Origin: Anaeramoeba flamelloides
Taxonomy: Eukaryota; Metamonada; Anaeramoebidae
Reading direction: 5' to 3'
Assembly: GCA_027625915.1 (NCBI GenBank)
Contig: JANTQA010000029.1
Location: 7,750,001 to 7,814,000 of the forward strand
DNA: 64,000 nt
The notes below the pieces were generated by a model. It worked only from the letters and a program-made list of their open reading frames with translations. It searched no databases and was not told the DNA's origin. A program made the position numbers and the translations under genes. The first letter of the stretch is position 1, and each line of letters begins with the position of its first letter. Positions 1 through 12,387 of the stretch are shown in pieces.

Positions 1-1310
1 TACTTTTAGAAAAAAGTTAACAACAAAAAAATGAAAAGTTCGAGTTTTGTGTTTTTTTATTTTCCCCCATTTTCTAAAATTAAATTTGATTTTCTAAAAA
101 AAAATTGTTTCACAAATAATAATTAATTGTATATATTGAATTTTTTGAATAAATTTATATTCTATATATTATTTTTTTAAAAATCAATTATTATAATATT
201 TTACAATAAACTAGTTTAAAAAGAATAAAGAATTCTTAATTTATTCACTAATTGATGATTTCATTCGGAATCACCATTTTCAAAAGATATTTTACAAAAA
301 ATGTTCCAAAAATTAAGTTTTCTCAATGTTTAAATAATTAAATTCTGGATTTCTGTTTATAAAACATTATTAAAGACAAAGTTATTTGTTTTGGAAAAAA
401 AAAATAATTTTCTATTGAATAACTTGGCTTTGAAATTAATATATTAAAGATGTTTCCCAATGAATATTATTCTCTCAAAAAAATTTAACAATTTTGAAAA
501 TAGTGGGGAAAATTATTTTAAAATTTCTTACCGAAAATTTTTTCCTATAAAACTATTTAAAGATCAAAAAATCTTAACATATTGATTTGTTCTAATAATT
601 CAATTTGTTTGTTCCTAAGGAATTACTTCAATAAAATATATAGAATATTTGGATCTTTATTTTATATATTATTCTTTAGGTGTGAAAATTGGTTGTTTAT
701 TTTTTTCTTTTTTATTACAAAAAAAATTTTTTTATTTCAATATTGTTTAAATCTTAATAAAATCTCAAACAGAAGATGGAAAACTTATAAATGTATTTTA
801 TTATTTAAAAAAATGTTTATTTCCTAGCCATATTGCCAGTTTTTTATAGAAATTGATTGTTGTGTTTTGTTTTCTATAAAAAAAAAATTTAAATTTTTTC
901 TTCATTTTTTGAAAATATTTTAATTAACATATTAAGACAAAAAAAATTAATATTGGTTTAATCAGTATTAATATTCCTCTTAATTTTATATTACCAATTT
1001 ACAAATAGAAATACTTTCAAAAAGAGGATATTTTATTTGAAATGAAAAAAAAAAATCCCACTTTTTTTTAAAAATACATTATATAAAAATTTAAAAGTTT
1101 AGATTTTTTATTTGTATTCGATCAAATACTATTATTTTAAAACAGGTTCAAATAAATAAGAAAAAAAAAAAAATTAATGAAAAGATTGGATAAAAGAAGA
1201 AAAAAAATAAAACAATGGTAAAAAGAAATAATTCAAAATAAAAAAATATAATGAAAAGAAACGTAATGATAAAAATAAAAAAAGATTTTGAAAAAAACGA
1301 AAAAAAGAAA
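1..1310. other. Gene-free AT-rich stretch downstream of the AKT-like gene
   Basis: No coding region could be supported. The only structure seen is a degenerate repeat (family B, about 488-1070) that recurs twice further on. The rest is homopolymer-rich A/T sequence. Confidence 0.6.
488..1070. mobile_element. Family B Tc1-like MITE, copy 1 (degenerate)
   Basis: About 580 bp. It aligns by eye with 8670-9262 and 23476-24051: a gtggggaaaatta-like left edge, a stretch containing aaaactatttaaagat, then a ttattacaaaaaaaattt stretch, and a right edge with a tcccacttttt motif. It is the most diverged of the three copies and its ends are only approximate. No intact reading frame is visible. Confidence 0.5.
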
Positions 1311-4300
1311 TTATTTTTTAACTGTTCCAATTCCCTCAATTTCCCCAATATAAGTAAAACCTTTAAAATCTGATTCATTAACCTTTCCGATTGCACTAAC
1401 AGTAACCAAGGAATCAACAACTTGTTCATCAGTAAATTCTTCATCGAAATTCCTTACATCGGTTAAATCAGAAATCCTAGGTACAAATTCTGGTGTGTAT
1501 CCTTTACTATAAACTTTTCTCCAATCAATTCCAGAGAAAAATGGGTGCTTTTTGATATCTTCTGCTCCCTCTGTGCCTAATCTGGTTTTTGGATCCCGAT
1601 CTAACAATTTAAGAATCAAGTTTTTTGCATCATCCCGAATATAAAAAGGTATTTTTAATTTTGCTTTTAAAATCATTTTATAAACATCATTTTGTTCTTC
1701 TGCATAAAATGGTGGCACACCAACTAACATTTCATAAATTAAAATTCCTATTTACAATTGCAGATAAAGTAAAATACCAATTTAGAAATAATTAAAAAAA
1801 AATTAAAAAGTCAATTTTTTAATAAAGAATACCTCAAATTTATATTATTGATACAAAATAAAATAAATAAAATAAAATTAAAACAAATATATATTTATTT
1901 TAAAAAAGTGAAAAAGCCAAAAAAATTTATTTTTTATTGTGTGAAAACTAAAATATTTTTCAAACAAAAGGGAACACCTCTCCAATCATCAATTCTATGG
2001 AATTTGTTTGTTAATAAGATAATTACTTATTGGTGATTTTTATTTTAATTTTTTATTTTTTGTTTTTTTATTGATGGATATTAAACAGTTGGAAAATGAA
2101 AAAACCAAGATAAGAAGAAACCAATTTGAAAATAATCTGCAAGTATAAAAATGAAAACAGTTTAAGTTTGATTTCGAATAAGCTAGATATAGTAATTAAG
2201 AAAGAAGATTATTGGATTGATGTATAGAACAAAGAAAAAAAAAAACAATTCCAACAAAATACCCAGATGAATTACGACTTTATTTTGAGAATGAGACTTT
2301 AAAGAACAAAAGTTTGACGTGTAAAAAGTTATCAATAAAATACAAAGAACTTTTACCCAATACACCCTGTTCATTAGTTTTTATTGATTTTATAATTTTT
2401 TCCCATACAATTTACAAAACAAGATTTCTCATTTCAAATAAAAGGACACATCAATTTTTAAAATATTTAATTTTAATTTTTATTGTTTTTGTTTTAATGT
2501 GTTTTAAATATTCAATATATTTTTTTTTATGTTTTAAAGAGATCCTTATCTTTTAGAATGATACTACAATTAATTTGATTCAATTAGGAATAATTCTTAA
2601 AATTTTCCGTGACCTTTTATTTGAAAAAAAGTTTATAATACAAATGCTGATAATTTTTAGGGTTTTAAAGAATGGATATTTATTATTTGATTATAACTTC
2701 TTATTTTGTAAACAATATCACAGTGTTTAAATATTAGTATAATTAAATATTTAATTTTTAACAACTTGAAATTTTTTAATCTGGTTTTTAGAATTGAGTT
2801 TTTTTTTTTTTATTTTTTGTTTTTCCCAAACAAAGAAAAAATATAAAATTTTTTATTTAAAATTTTGTCTGAGTGATATTACATAATATTAATTTTATTA
2901 TTTCAGATCATACCATGTTATTTATAATTATTATTTTTTTTTTTGCAATTAAAATTTTCTTAACATGAGAATATTGGTTTTTTCCACATTTTAAATTTAT
3001 TTTTTAAATAGTTTGTGATCTTGATTAATATCATTTCTTTTTTTATTAAAAAATAGTTCACTTTTTCAAAATTTATTTTTGAATATTCTTCAAAAATTTG
3101 GTTTTTTCTTCTAAATCACAAAAATAAAAATTTAATAGTTATTGAAATTATTAAAATAACAAAAAATAATCAAATTTACCAAGTGCCCACCAATCAACTG
3201 CTAAAGTATATCCTTCATCTAATAAAATTTCTGGTGCTAAATATTCCGGCGTACCGCAAAATGTATTCGTTTTCCCGCCATGTTTTTTATTAAGATCCAT
3301 TTTTACTAAACCAAAGTCTGTGATTCGAATGTGTCCCTCTTGATCTAATAATAAATTTTCTGGTTTTAAATCCCTATAAATAATATCCATTTTATGTAAA
3401 TGTTCCAAACCCAAAAGAATTTCTGCTGCATATAAGCAAGCCCTAGATTCTGCAAATCTTCCTTCATCTCTTAAATGGTGGAACAATTCCCCACCTGGCG
3501 CATAGTCAAGCACCATATATAATTTTTCTGGTGTTTGAAATGAATATTGAAGGCCAATTAAAAATGGATGTCTAACTCTCATTAAAACATTCCTTTCAGA
3601 CATTGTTTGAGAAATTTGTTGATGATCGGCTAACATCCCTTTTTGTAATGTTTTCATGGCGTAAAGTACCCCGGTATCAATTTTTTTTACTTGCATCACC
3701 TTTGGAATTTTTTGTAATGAAATAATAAATAAATTTATCATTCAATTATTAAATGGAATTCGAGAGAAAAAAATTTAAAAAAAAAAACGAAATTTTTTGA
3801 ATAAATATTGCTGAATGCTGGAATGGGGTTTATATTTGAATCAATTATCAGCAATGTAGTGGTTTATAGCATTATCACATGTTTTATCTTCTGTTTTATA
3901 TTTTATCATATTTTTTTATAGAAAAACAGTGACCCTTAAAAACACTTTTATCACATATTTTAATACTATAAAGCATGTATATAACCTGTTTTAGAAAAAA
4001 ATTTCTATTAGAAATTGGTTTATTCGGCTTAATTTGTTCTATTTTTTATTTGTTTTCATAATAGTCTCTGATGGTTATTTGGGAAGCAAACCGGATAGTA
4101 AAACAAAGAAGACATAAAAAAAAAAAAAAAAAAAAAGAAGATCAGCTTTTAATCTATTCAAATTGATGATTTTAATATTATTTAAGAGTCTTCATTGGAT
4201 AGTTTTTTTTTTTTTTTTTGAATTGAACATTCAAATTATCGCTTCAGTAACAAAAAAGGACTAAAATTTAAAAAATCTTCTTTATTGACAAACGATTTGT

Positions 4301-7300
4301 GTGATCTTTGAGTATTTTCTACTGTAACAATTATTAAAGAATTTTTGGGATAATTGGAATAATGTTTAACATTTTTTAAATCAAAAATAATTATGAAATA
4401 CAAATAAATGTTTCAAAATTTTTAGTTAATTTTCCTTCTTGAAATTTTTTGACCTTAGCTTTGAATAAAGAATTTTATTGGTTTTAATGTTCAGAAACTT
4501 TGTAAAATTAGAGTGATCGTCAAAACATTCTTTGTCAAAGAACTATTTTGAAAAGAGATCGAAGATTTATAAAAATGGAAATTGAACTAAAAAGTTATTT
4601 TTCATTTTTTAGAATTTATTAATAAAGCCCAATAAATAAAAAATTTTGTTTGGGTGAAAGGCCAAAAACTTCAAGTTTGAGTTTTGTTTTTACTCTTAAT
4701 TGTAAAATAAAAAGATCAAAATTTTCATTCAGCTTTCCAAAAACCTAAGAAATGAAAAAAAATCATCAAAAGAACACAATTCTAAAAGTGAAATTAATAA
4801 TTTGTGCTGGTTTTAAGGGAGTAGCTACACCATAAGACATGATAAAAATTTGAGAGAGATGAGATAAGAACATTTTATTTTAGTGGAGTGTGATCGTAGA
4901 TTCTCTAAAAATTTTTTTAAAAAAATTATTTGATATTTTAATTTTTAGTAATGTTAAACAATAAAAAATTGAGAATATATTGATAAAATAGTTTTTTTTT
5001 TTATTATTTTTTTTATTAAAATAAATTTAATTCCAAAAATTTGGGCACATTTTAAACAGTTGGAAGAATAGCAATAATTTGATTTACATCCAATTTAGAA
5101 GTAATTTTAATTCAACAAACTATTTCATTTTTTGTCTTTTTTGTTTTTGTTTTAATTTTCAATTTTTCAGTTACAAAATCTGTTTCGTTAGATCTAAGAT
5201 TTTTTTAATCGATGATTGATAGATTGTTACAGTTGAGTTTCAAAAATTGAAAAATCCACATACAACCGGTGCATGGTATCTTATCATTTGATCGATCAAC
5301 CATTGTTGGTGGGATTTTAACAAATTTACCAAACTCCTTCATTACAGCTTGTTTCCTTATTCTGGACACACTTGTTTTTATTTTTTTGTTTTATATTGTT
5401 TTCTTATCTTTGGATGAAAATGATTACTTATAAAAACATTAATACTATGTTACTTAAATGTGTTTTTATATTAGGTTTAGAAAAATACAATAAATTGAGT
5501 TTTTATTTTCCAATTTTTGATTTTAGATGTGTCCAAATTTTTGGAATGGGGTTTAGTAGATTTTTTTTGGGAGAAGATAATTTATGATTCTTAGAATAAA
5601 ACATATAGCTATTTTGTGGTTTAAACTTTGATAACATATAATCATATTCACTACCCCAATTCCACTAAATCCAACGATTTAAAATCCGAATAAGTAATAA
5701 TTCTACTTAATTATTATATTTTTTTGAATCCTTCTAGCTATTTAAGTCCCATTTATGTTTCCTTTTTATGATTCTCTCAATTGTAATGTTGTTATTCATT
5801 TTAAACAAAATCCATTAATCCCAAATGGCACTGAGATTAAAATATTTCTAATTCTTTATGTTGTCAGGATTAAAAAAATTCAAAAATGATGAAAAAATAA
5901 AAAATGTTAAAATTAATTGCCACAATAGAATGTTGAGATAAGGATAAAAGATAAGTCATTCAACATTCAAAAAACTATTTTTTGCAATTCAACTCAACAT
6001 TCTATTGTGGAAATTTCTTTGAGACTTTTGAAAAAAAAATTTAAAAAATCTAATGAATGGAGTACTTTAAATAATAAAAATTAATGAGGTACAACCAGAG
6101 TAAAAAAATGTTATTTTCTGATCCTCTTCAGAATTGCAAAAAAGTGAAAAATTTTCCTTTACCGTGGCTACTCCCTTAAGAATTACAAATTCGAAATGTA
6201 AAAGATCTATTACTGGTATTTGAATTATAAATGGGTTAAAATTTTCATTGATTTATTTTGAAACAAATAGTAAGTGCAATTCTGTTATCTGAATTATAAA
6301 TGGGAAAAAATTTTCACTTCAGTTTCTTCCCCAGATTTTGCATTCACCAAATTGAGTCCCCTCAAGAGGTAGGTTGCAATTTACGCCTTTGTTTGATAAA
6401 GGAAATTAAAAATGAAGTGAAAATTTTTCCCATTTAAAATTCAAATACCAGTAAAAAATCTTTTTTTGGAAAGCTGATTGAAAATTTGGGACCATTTATT
6501 TTTCAACAAATAGTAATGGTTTGGAACAAATTTTGATTTTACAATTTTGGGTCAAGAAAATAAAAGAAAAAGTAAAAAAAAAGGAAAAATAAAACAAAAA
6601 AAAATAAAAATTTTTTACTTTTCCATAAGTTCCTCTTCCAATTACACTCAGTAATTTAAAGTCTTTCATTGCAACTTTATCAGTTTTTAAAGAATTGATC
6701 TCTCGGTTGATAACCTTGATCCATTCCTCACGTATTTTTTCACTGCCCGCAGAGATAAAATATGTACGCTGAGATGGCACATCTACAGAGAAAACATTCT
6801 TTTTTCTTCTCTTTTTGGCATAGTCTAATGTCACACTTTTTGTAAGTGCAAACATTCCCAAAGGCAGTCGTGACTGATTTGATTATTAAAATTAGCCAAG
6901 TAATAATTTTTGAGGTGGAAAAGAATTTAAAAATTGAAAAGAAAAAGGAATTGGTTTTTTAATATAAAAATCGAATTTTTATAGGCAAGCAAATTGTTAT
7001 TCACCTTTTTGTCTTTTTTTGGATTGTTTGTGTTTTTGTTTTTTTTCTTTTTGTTTTGTTTAGAAAAAAGGAAAAATTTTTGAGGATAATTTTACATTTT
7101 CTTTTTTATAATAGTAAACAGTTTTGTCTTTGATAATAAACCACCTAATTAATTAAATAAATATTGAAATCAAATGAAAAACACAACATTTTGTTTGGTT
7201 TTGGTGAATAGTTTTGGTATATAGGGATTGAATATTAAATGGTACTACGATCGTTTTACCTTTTTTTCCAAGTTTTAATTCGTCCTCCCTGTTTAACTAA

Positions 7301-7327
7301 ATATCCAGATTTTATAATGTCAGACAT
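1311..7327 (-). CDS. AKT/RAC-like Ser/Thr kinase (PH domain + AGC kinase), five exons
   Basis: Exons on the minus strand: 7327-7260, 7144-7096, 6873-6619, 3699-3180 and 1747-1311. All junctions are GT-AG, frames join exactly, and the product is 442 aa. A PH domain fills residues 5-100: the basic strand has K12 and K21-K22-R23 before WF, as in phosphoinositide-binding AKT PH domains, and E88-E89-W90 marks the closing helix. The kinase domain starts near 111: glycine loop GRGTYG (118-123), K140, helix-C E159, Y-R-D (232-234), DFG (252-254), and activation-loop T270 in TFCGTPEY. The AGC tail has a hydrophobic motif F425-K-G-F428-T429-Y430. Known role of the family: recruited to PIP3 membranes, then activated by PDK1 and TORC2. 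Odd points: no Thr-Pro turn motif can be found between the kinase core and the hydrophobic motif, and 12 extra residues follow that motif. Exon 2 is only 49 bp. The start is the first ATG of the PH domain. Confidence 0.9.
1748..3179 (-). other. Intron 4 of the AKT-like gene (1.4 kb)
   Basis: The donor gtaaattt follows a phase-1 G, and the acceptor is aaatag. The junction restores the kinase helix region as ALG-ILIYEML. The interior is plain A/T-rich sequence; I see no exon or clear repeat in it. Confidence 0.75.
5022..5555 (+). mobile_element. Family A Tc1-like MITE, copy 1
   Basis: 534 bp with TA at both edges. The left TIR core is ttccaaaaatttgggcaca and the right TIR core is gtgtccaaatttttggaa. 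A third, inverted copy of the core (ttattctggacacac) lies at 5355-5371, about 185 bp from the right end. Four further copies are in the window. It carries only eroded coding-like sequence. Confidence 0.8.
5920..6010. repeat. Perfect 18-bp inverted repeat (hairpin)
   Basis: The left arm 5920-5937 (ccacaatagaatgttgag) is the exact reverse complement of 5993-6010. The loop is 55 bp. It lies inside an intron of the AKT-like gene, within the 4811-6180 repeat. Confidence 0.8.
6200..6470. repeat. Cluster of direct and inverted motifs in the AKT-like intron
   Basis: The motif gaattataaatggg occurs twice directly (about 6221 and 6292). An inverted version (cccatttaaaattcaa) lies at about 6429-6445, next to a matching gaagtgaaaatttt / aaaattttcacttc pair. 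It is probably the folded remnant of a small hairpin element. Confidence 0.5.
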
Positions 7328-9469
7328 CAAAAAAGAGTCACAAAAACAAAAAATTGAATAATTTGAACAAAAAAATGAATTTGATTAAAGTTGTAAAATA
7401 GAGTTCCCCAAAAGATGCAAAAAGGAATCTTTTTTGCTTAACAATTGCCAATTTCTATCCCCTTAAAAGTAAATTGGAGACTTTCCAATATTAGAATCAG
7501 AAAACTCATTTCTATTTTATTTGTTATTGGTTTTTTGCTTTCCAAACTTCAATAAAATATTAATCTATGGTGTGGTTGTAATTTTACAATATAGTTCCTG
7601 GTTTTTGGTGTGACCAATTTTGAGAAAATTAGTGTTTAAATACCTGATCAAGTAATTTTTTCTTGGTATTTATTCTAGGAAAATTTCTTTGTCTAATTAT
7701 TGAGTAAAATTCACCAAAAAATAAACACTAACAAGTTTGTTCGTTGCTTTGGAGTTGATACAAAAGTATTTAAACCAAAAAGTGATTTATTATTTTTACC
7801 AAGATTTACAAGTTGTTTATCGAAAATACGTTGAAAAAAGTGTTGTTTTTCAGATTTTGCTTTATGAGTATTTGAAATAATTGTGTTTTTTCTAGATCTT
7901 TTGTTCTTTTACTGTTGTGTTAGAATTTTCAATTTTCTTGGGTGGTTTATCACCTACTAAAAAGAAAATTATTTTAAAAAAGAGTTCTTCCTTTGATTGA
8001 AAAAAAGAGGAATTGAATTACAATTTATTTTTTTTTCTCGAAACAAGTTCTTTATTTGGATTAATTAAAAAATACCCACAAAAAGATTCACCAATTGAAG
8101 GTGTTCTCTTTAGAGTTTGTTTTTTTTACAAAAATATAAAATAAATGTTATTGAAAGGTTTTGAAGAAAAAAACTACTTTAGGAATTAAGGTCACAATAG
8201 ATCTGTTGTTAGTTCAAGTATATTATCATTGAAAGTAAACCGTATCAGTCCCAGATCGTTCTACATGGGTCAAATGACTATAAAAAATTGATTTGCTAAA
8301 AAAATATTAATTGTTGATCCTATCCATGAAAAATAATACTTGTATTAGTAAAAAACTGAACAATTTTTGAAAAAAGTTGAGTTTTAAGAGACACTTAAAG
8401 GCTGAGACACCAACCTCAGAGTTTAAAGCTACACACTATCTGATTTAAATTTGTCTTGAAATATATATTAGCCAAGAAAAAATAGTAATTTTTCAAAGTA
8501 ATTTGTAGATTCAAAGTGGTTAATTTTTTCATTAAAATTTATTTAACAGTTATAAAAACCTGTTAAATTCCTGTGGACTAAAGACATGAAAAATTTGGTT
8601 TTTTATCAAGTGTAAAATTTATCCATGCGTTTTTTTATCGTTTAAAAATTATTGTTTTATTTCTTCTTTTTGAAAAAATAGTAAGTTATGTTAAAGAAAG
8701 TGGGGCAAATTTATTATAAAATTTATTTATGTAACTCAATCGTCATAAAACTATTTAAATATATATAAACATTAAATGTCATTGATATATTCTTGATAAT
8801 AATCCAATTTGTTTCTTAGTATTGTATTACATCAATAAAATATATTAAAATTTCTGATCTCGATTTTATCTGATATTTTTTAGTTGCTAAAATCTGTGTT
8901 TATTATATTCTTTTTGATGAAAAAACCATTTTCATAACTTGTACAATCTCAAAAAAATTTACAATATAACTAAAAACATATAAAGGCCTTTTAATCTTTT
9001 AAAAAATCATTTGTACCCTTCCCATATTTCCGGTTTTTTAATGAAATTGGTCATATATTGCTTTCACCAAAAACGTGCTATTTTTTTTTTTATTTTTTTG
9101 GGAATATTTCAACAAACATATTTTGAATTAAATACATACGTATTTGATCCGATCTGTATTATTAAACTTAATTTGGTATTCTCAATTAATGATTACCATC
9201 ACTAACAGGGATTATTTTTTACGAAATGTAAAAAAAAAAATGCCCCAATTTATTTGAAATAGCTTAAGTTTATTTCTCTATAAAAAAATCAATCAAATTA
9301 TTAATTTTCCACTTTTTTTTCAAAAGATTCCTCAGATAAAATGATCATAGACACACAACAATATATAGGTGGAGTATTATTTATCGAGTATTTTTTTTTA
9401 TAATATAAGATCAAATAAACACCCCGGGATTGGTAAATAAAGTTTATGTAACCAAAACCCAAACTTTTT
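7328..9469. other. Intergenic stretch upstream of the AKT-like gene
   Basis: No coding potential is convincing. It would contain the promoter of the minus-strand AKT-like gene, but no recognisable core motif stands out in this A/T-rich background. A family B MITE lies at its distal end. Confidence 0.55.
8670..9262 (+). mobile_element. Family B Tc1-like MITE, copy 2
   Basis: About 590 bp, clearly related to 23476-24051 over its whole length. The left edge has gtggggcaaattta and the right edge atgccccaatttattt. An inner motif (caccaaaaacgtgctattt) lies at 9064-9083, about 185 bp from the right end. That is the same inner inverted position as in the other families. Frames are eroded. Confidence 0.65.
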
Positions 9470-9610
9470 ATATAGAGTGAGTTCCTCTTTTAAATCACAA
9501 ACTTTCAAAAAAATTTCCATCATAAAAAAAATCTCAAATTAAGGCAACACAATACAAATTCTAGTAACATAATAGGTGCAAAGTAAAATCCAAAAAAATG
9601 TACATGTAGT
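9470..9610. repeat. Family G hairpin MITE, partial copy
   Basis: It reads gtgagttcctcttttaaatc and continues through a caaactttcaa stretch to ctcaaattaaggca. This matches the left arm and interior of the complete family G hairpin at 32436-32635. The right arm is missing where the long inverted-repeat element begins. Confidence 0.5.
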
Positions 9611-9649
9611 CCTAGCCAATACTGTACATTTGCTCCAGACTTAAGGAGT

Positions 9650-12200
9650 GGATTAACCAAAAAGGTATTGTGAAATTGCCCTTATTTAATTGACCAAATT
9701 CAAATTAAAAAAAAAAATTAAGAAAATGTCATAGACAAAAAAATCAATTAAAAATAAAGTTTAAAAGAAAGAATAAACAATTCTAAAAAATTAAATTTTT
9801 TAAACAAAATTACTTATCTCTTTCTTTAAATTTTCAAAGAGTTAAAATCTTATTAATTTAAAAAAAATTGTTTTCTAAAAATAAACAATCAATTTAATTC
9901 AATTTAATCTAATTTTTATTTTATTATGTAACCCTCTATTTTTGATAAAGTATGGTTTTTGTAATATTCTTTAGATAAAGAGAACTCCTTTGGGAAAGGA
10001 AAAAAAAGAAAAAAAAATCACCGAGATCTCAAAAAGTGCCAAAGAGTGACATTACAAAACTAACACAGTTGTTTTTAAAATTATAATTCATAACCATTCT
10101 AATTGGAAATTGAGTGTATCTCTTTGACAATTTTTTTTCAAAAATTAACAATCAATTAAGAGTAGATTTTTAAGGAGATTGATCGATCTCGATACTTTGG
10201 ATAGTTTTTGATTGGTATTAGGTACTCATAAAATTACAAAATTTTTTTAATCCATTTTTAGAAAATTATTTTTAACCACAATGACTTGTACCTTATTTTC
10301 TTTTGATTGAAAGAAACAAAAAAAGTAGATAATTCTTCATAAAAAGCAAGTTTAAGTTTCCAATACTCGTTGACAACAAGGAAAAAATTTCAAATATTTT
10401 ATTGGTGATATTCTCTACTAACAAATTTTATAGATGTAGGGTGACAAAAAATATAATTAACTAAGAAACACAGAAAAGAATTAAAAAATTTTAGGAAACA
10501 ACATCATTTTTTTTTCCCGATTATAACGAAAAAGAAAAACTGTAAATTAATTTTATTTTTTTATAAATTGGGTTTTATCCTTTTTTATTACCATTTTAAT
10601 CATTTACATTTACAATAATCAGTCTTTTTGACCAGGAATATTAATCGAAAGATTTTTTTTTCATTTTTAATATAATTCTTTTGGTATACCCAAAAATTGA
10701 TTTATTCAATCTATTTTAAATTTATACTATTTTTTTTTTTTTTAGAGAATAATAGCGATAGCTATTACAGCCAGCTCCACCTTTCCTACACAAACATCAA
10801 CCAAATTTAAAACACATAAAAAAAATCAAATTATACCACAAAATTCAAATTCAAGTAAAATAATTTGTGTAAAATAAAATTCCAAAAAATTTGCTTTAAT
10901 TTGCGATTTTTCTGTGACTTAATTTTGTTGATGTTTGTGTCTTAAAAGTAGAACTGAGTGTAAAAAGACTATGAAAAAAATTTAAGTTAAAAACTGAAAA
11001 AAAAAATCTTCCTAGTTATTGGAAGAATGACCAATGTATGTAGCTATATGAACCAAAAATATTTGTATTTTAAATCTTTTTACATTTAGTAAACAAGATG
11101 TATGTATAAAAAGTATTTTAATTTATTATTTAGATTTTTATTTTCATTCAATTTTCCTCTGTAATTTATCTAGATTTCTCTCTTAAGGCTCAAGTTATTA
11201 CTATGAAAAATAATTTTTTGAAATATAAAAAAAACAAATTTTCGACATTTTTATGAGTGCTGATATTCTAATCAAAAACTAACCATCATGTCGATCCTCA
11301 ATCTATCTCGAAAAATCAACAATCAACAATTTGTACCTGTTTAGAAAAAATAACCAAAGAGTGTACTCGGTTTCCAATTAGAATGATTCAAATATATAAT
11401 TTCAAAAATAGGCCGGTAAATTTTGAAGTGCCATTCATTAACACTTTTTGAGATGTTGTTGATTTTTCTTTCATTTTTTTTTTATATGACTCAAATAAGT
11501 TATATCTATCTCAGGAATGTTAGAAAATCCCAACTCTGTCCAATATAGAGGGTTACATAATAAAATAAAAATTAGATTAAATTGAATTAAATTGATTGTG
11601 TACTTAAAGAAAAAAATTGTTTTAAATTGATAAGATTTGTACTCTTTGAAAATTTAAAAAAAGAAATATTAATTTTTTTAAAAAATTTGAATTTTTAGAA
11701 ATTGTTTATTCTTCCTTTAAACTTTCTTTTTAATTGAATTTTTTGTCAATGGCATCTTCTTAATTTTTTTTTTTTATTCGATTTTTTCATTGAGAACCTT
11801 ATAAAAATTTTCTTTGTTAATTGCTTTTTTTATCAAATGGTGTTCCTTTTATTTTTTTTTGGTTCTATATTTTTTGCGATTTAGAATCTACTGATTTTTT
11901 TTTTAGTTTTTAAATTTTACCTTTGGGGTTTGTTTTTTTTTTTTTGTTCTTTGTATCTTGTTAATAATATCCTATTGATTGTTTTTTTTTTTTACATTTA
12001 TATATGAATTTTTAACCAATGAGAACCTCTTAAATTTTTTTTTGGTTAATTTAATTTTTTGCCAATGGATCTCAAATTTTTTTATCTATAATTTGAATTT
12101 TTCAATTAAAAGAGTTCCAATTCTGAATCCCCTTCTCGAGGTATCAACCCAGCCCTTGAATATGGAGCAAATTCAGGGTAAATGACTAGAACCTTAATCT
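9650..12200. mobile_element. Long-inverted-repeat element (family H), about 2.5 kb
   Basis: The arms are about 600 bp: about 9705-10310 pairs with about 11190-11785. Paired markers include tctaattggaaattgag (left) with the matching ctcggtttccaattaga (right), and ttatgtaaccctctat with atagagggttacataa. The right arm continues into short degenerate units of the type aatttttt-n-gaa-n-tcaaatttttttt up to about 12130. A second half-copy lies at 52490-53165 and a tail fragment at 33340-33600. No transposase is visible. The outer limits are approximate. Confidence 0.65.
10768..10967. repeat. Family G hairpin MITE nested in the long inverted-repeat element
   Basis: About 200 bp. The left arm (acacaaacatcaaccaaattta) and right arm (ending tgtgtcttaaaagtagaact) are inverted. 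It aligns with the complete hairpin at 32436-32635. It sits in the unpaired centre of the family H element, so it was inserted later or was captured there. Confidence 0.55.
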
Positions 12201-12387
12201 CAAATTCTTTACCATTTGTGAAGAAGAAAGTTTTCATATAAAGGATCACGAAAAATAATTCTCCAAAAGTTTATGATCTCCTCTTAGGAACTTCTAAAGT
12301 CAAATTTATTTTTAAATTGCATGAGAAAATAATTATTTACTTTTTTTCATTTTTTTTTATTCCAAATTCCAAGAGATCGAATTTGAA

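Larger units (their letters stand above)
4811..6180. mobile_element. 1.37 kb unclassified element with short TIRs, carrying a nested MITE
   Basis: The left edge (4813 onward) reads ttaagggagtagctacac. The reverse complement of the right edge (ending 6180) reads cttaagggagtagccac. These are about 17-bp imperfect terminal inverted repeats, a sequence type unlike the Tc1 TIRs nearby. Family A copy 1 lies inside. No transposase frame is visible, and no target duplication could be fixed by eye. Confidence 0.45.
3700..6618 (-). other. Intron 3 of the AKT-like gene (2.9 kb), repeat-filled
   Basis: Phase-0 intron between the glycine loop (GRGTYGK) and the next strand (VMQVKK). The donor is gtaaaaaa and the acceptor is ccaaag. 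It holds a 1.4 kb repeat with a family A MITE nested inside it, an 18-bp perfect hairpin, and a cluster of inverted motifs at 6200-6470. Confidence 0.75.
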
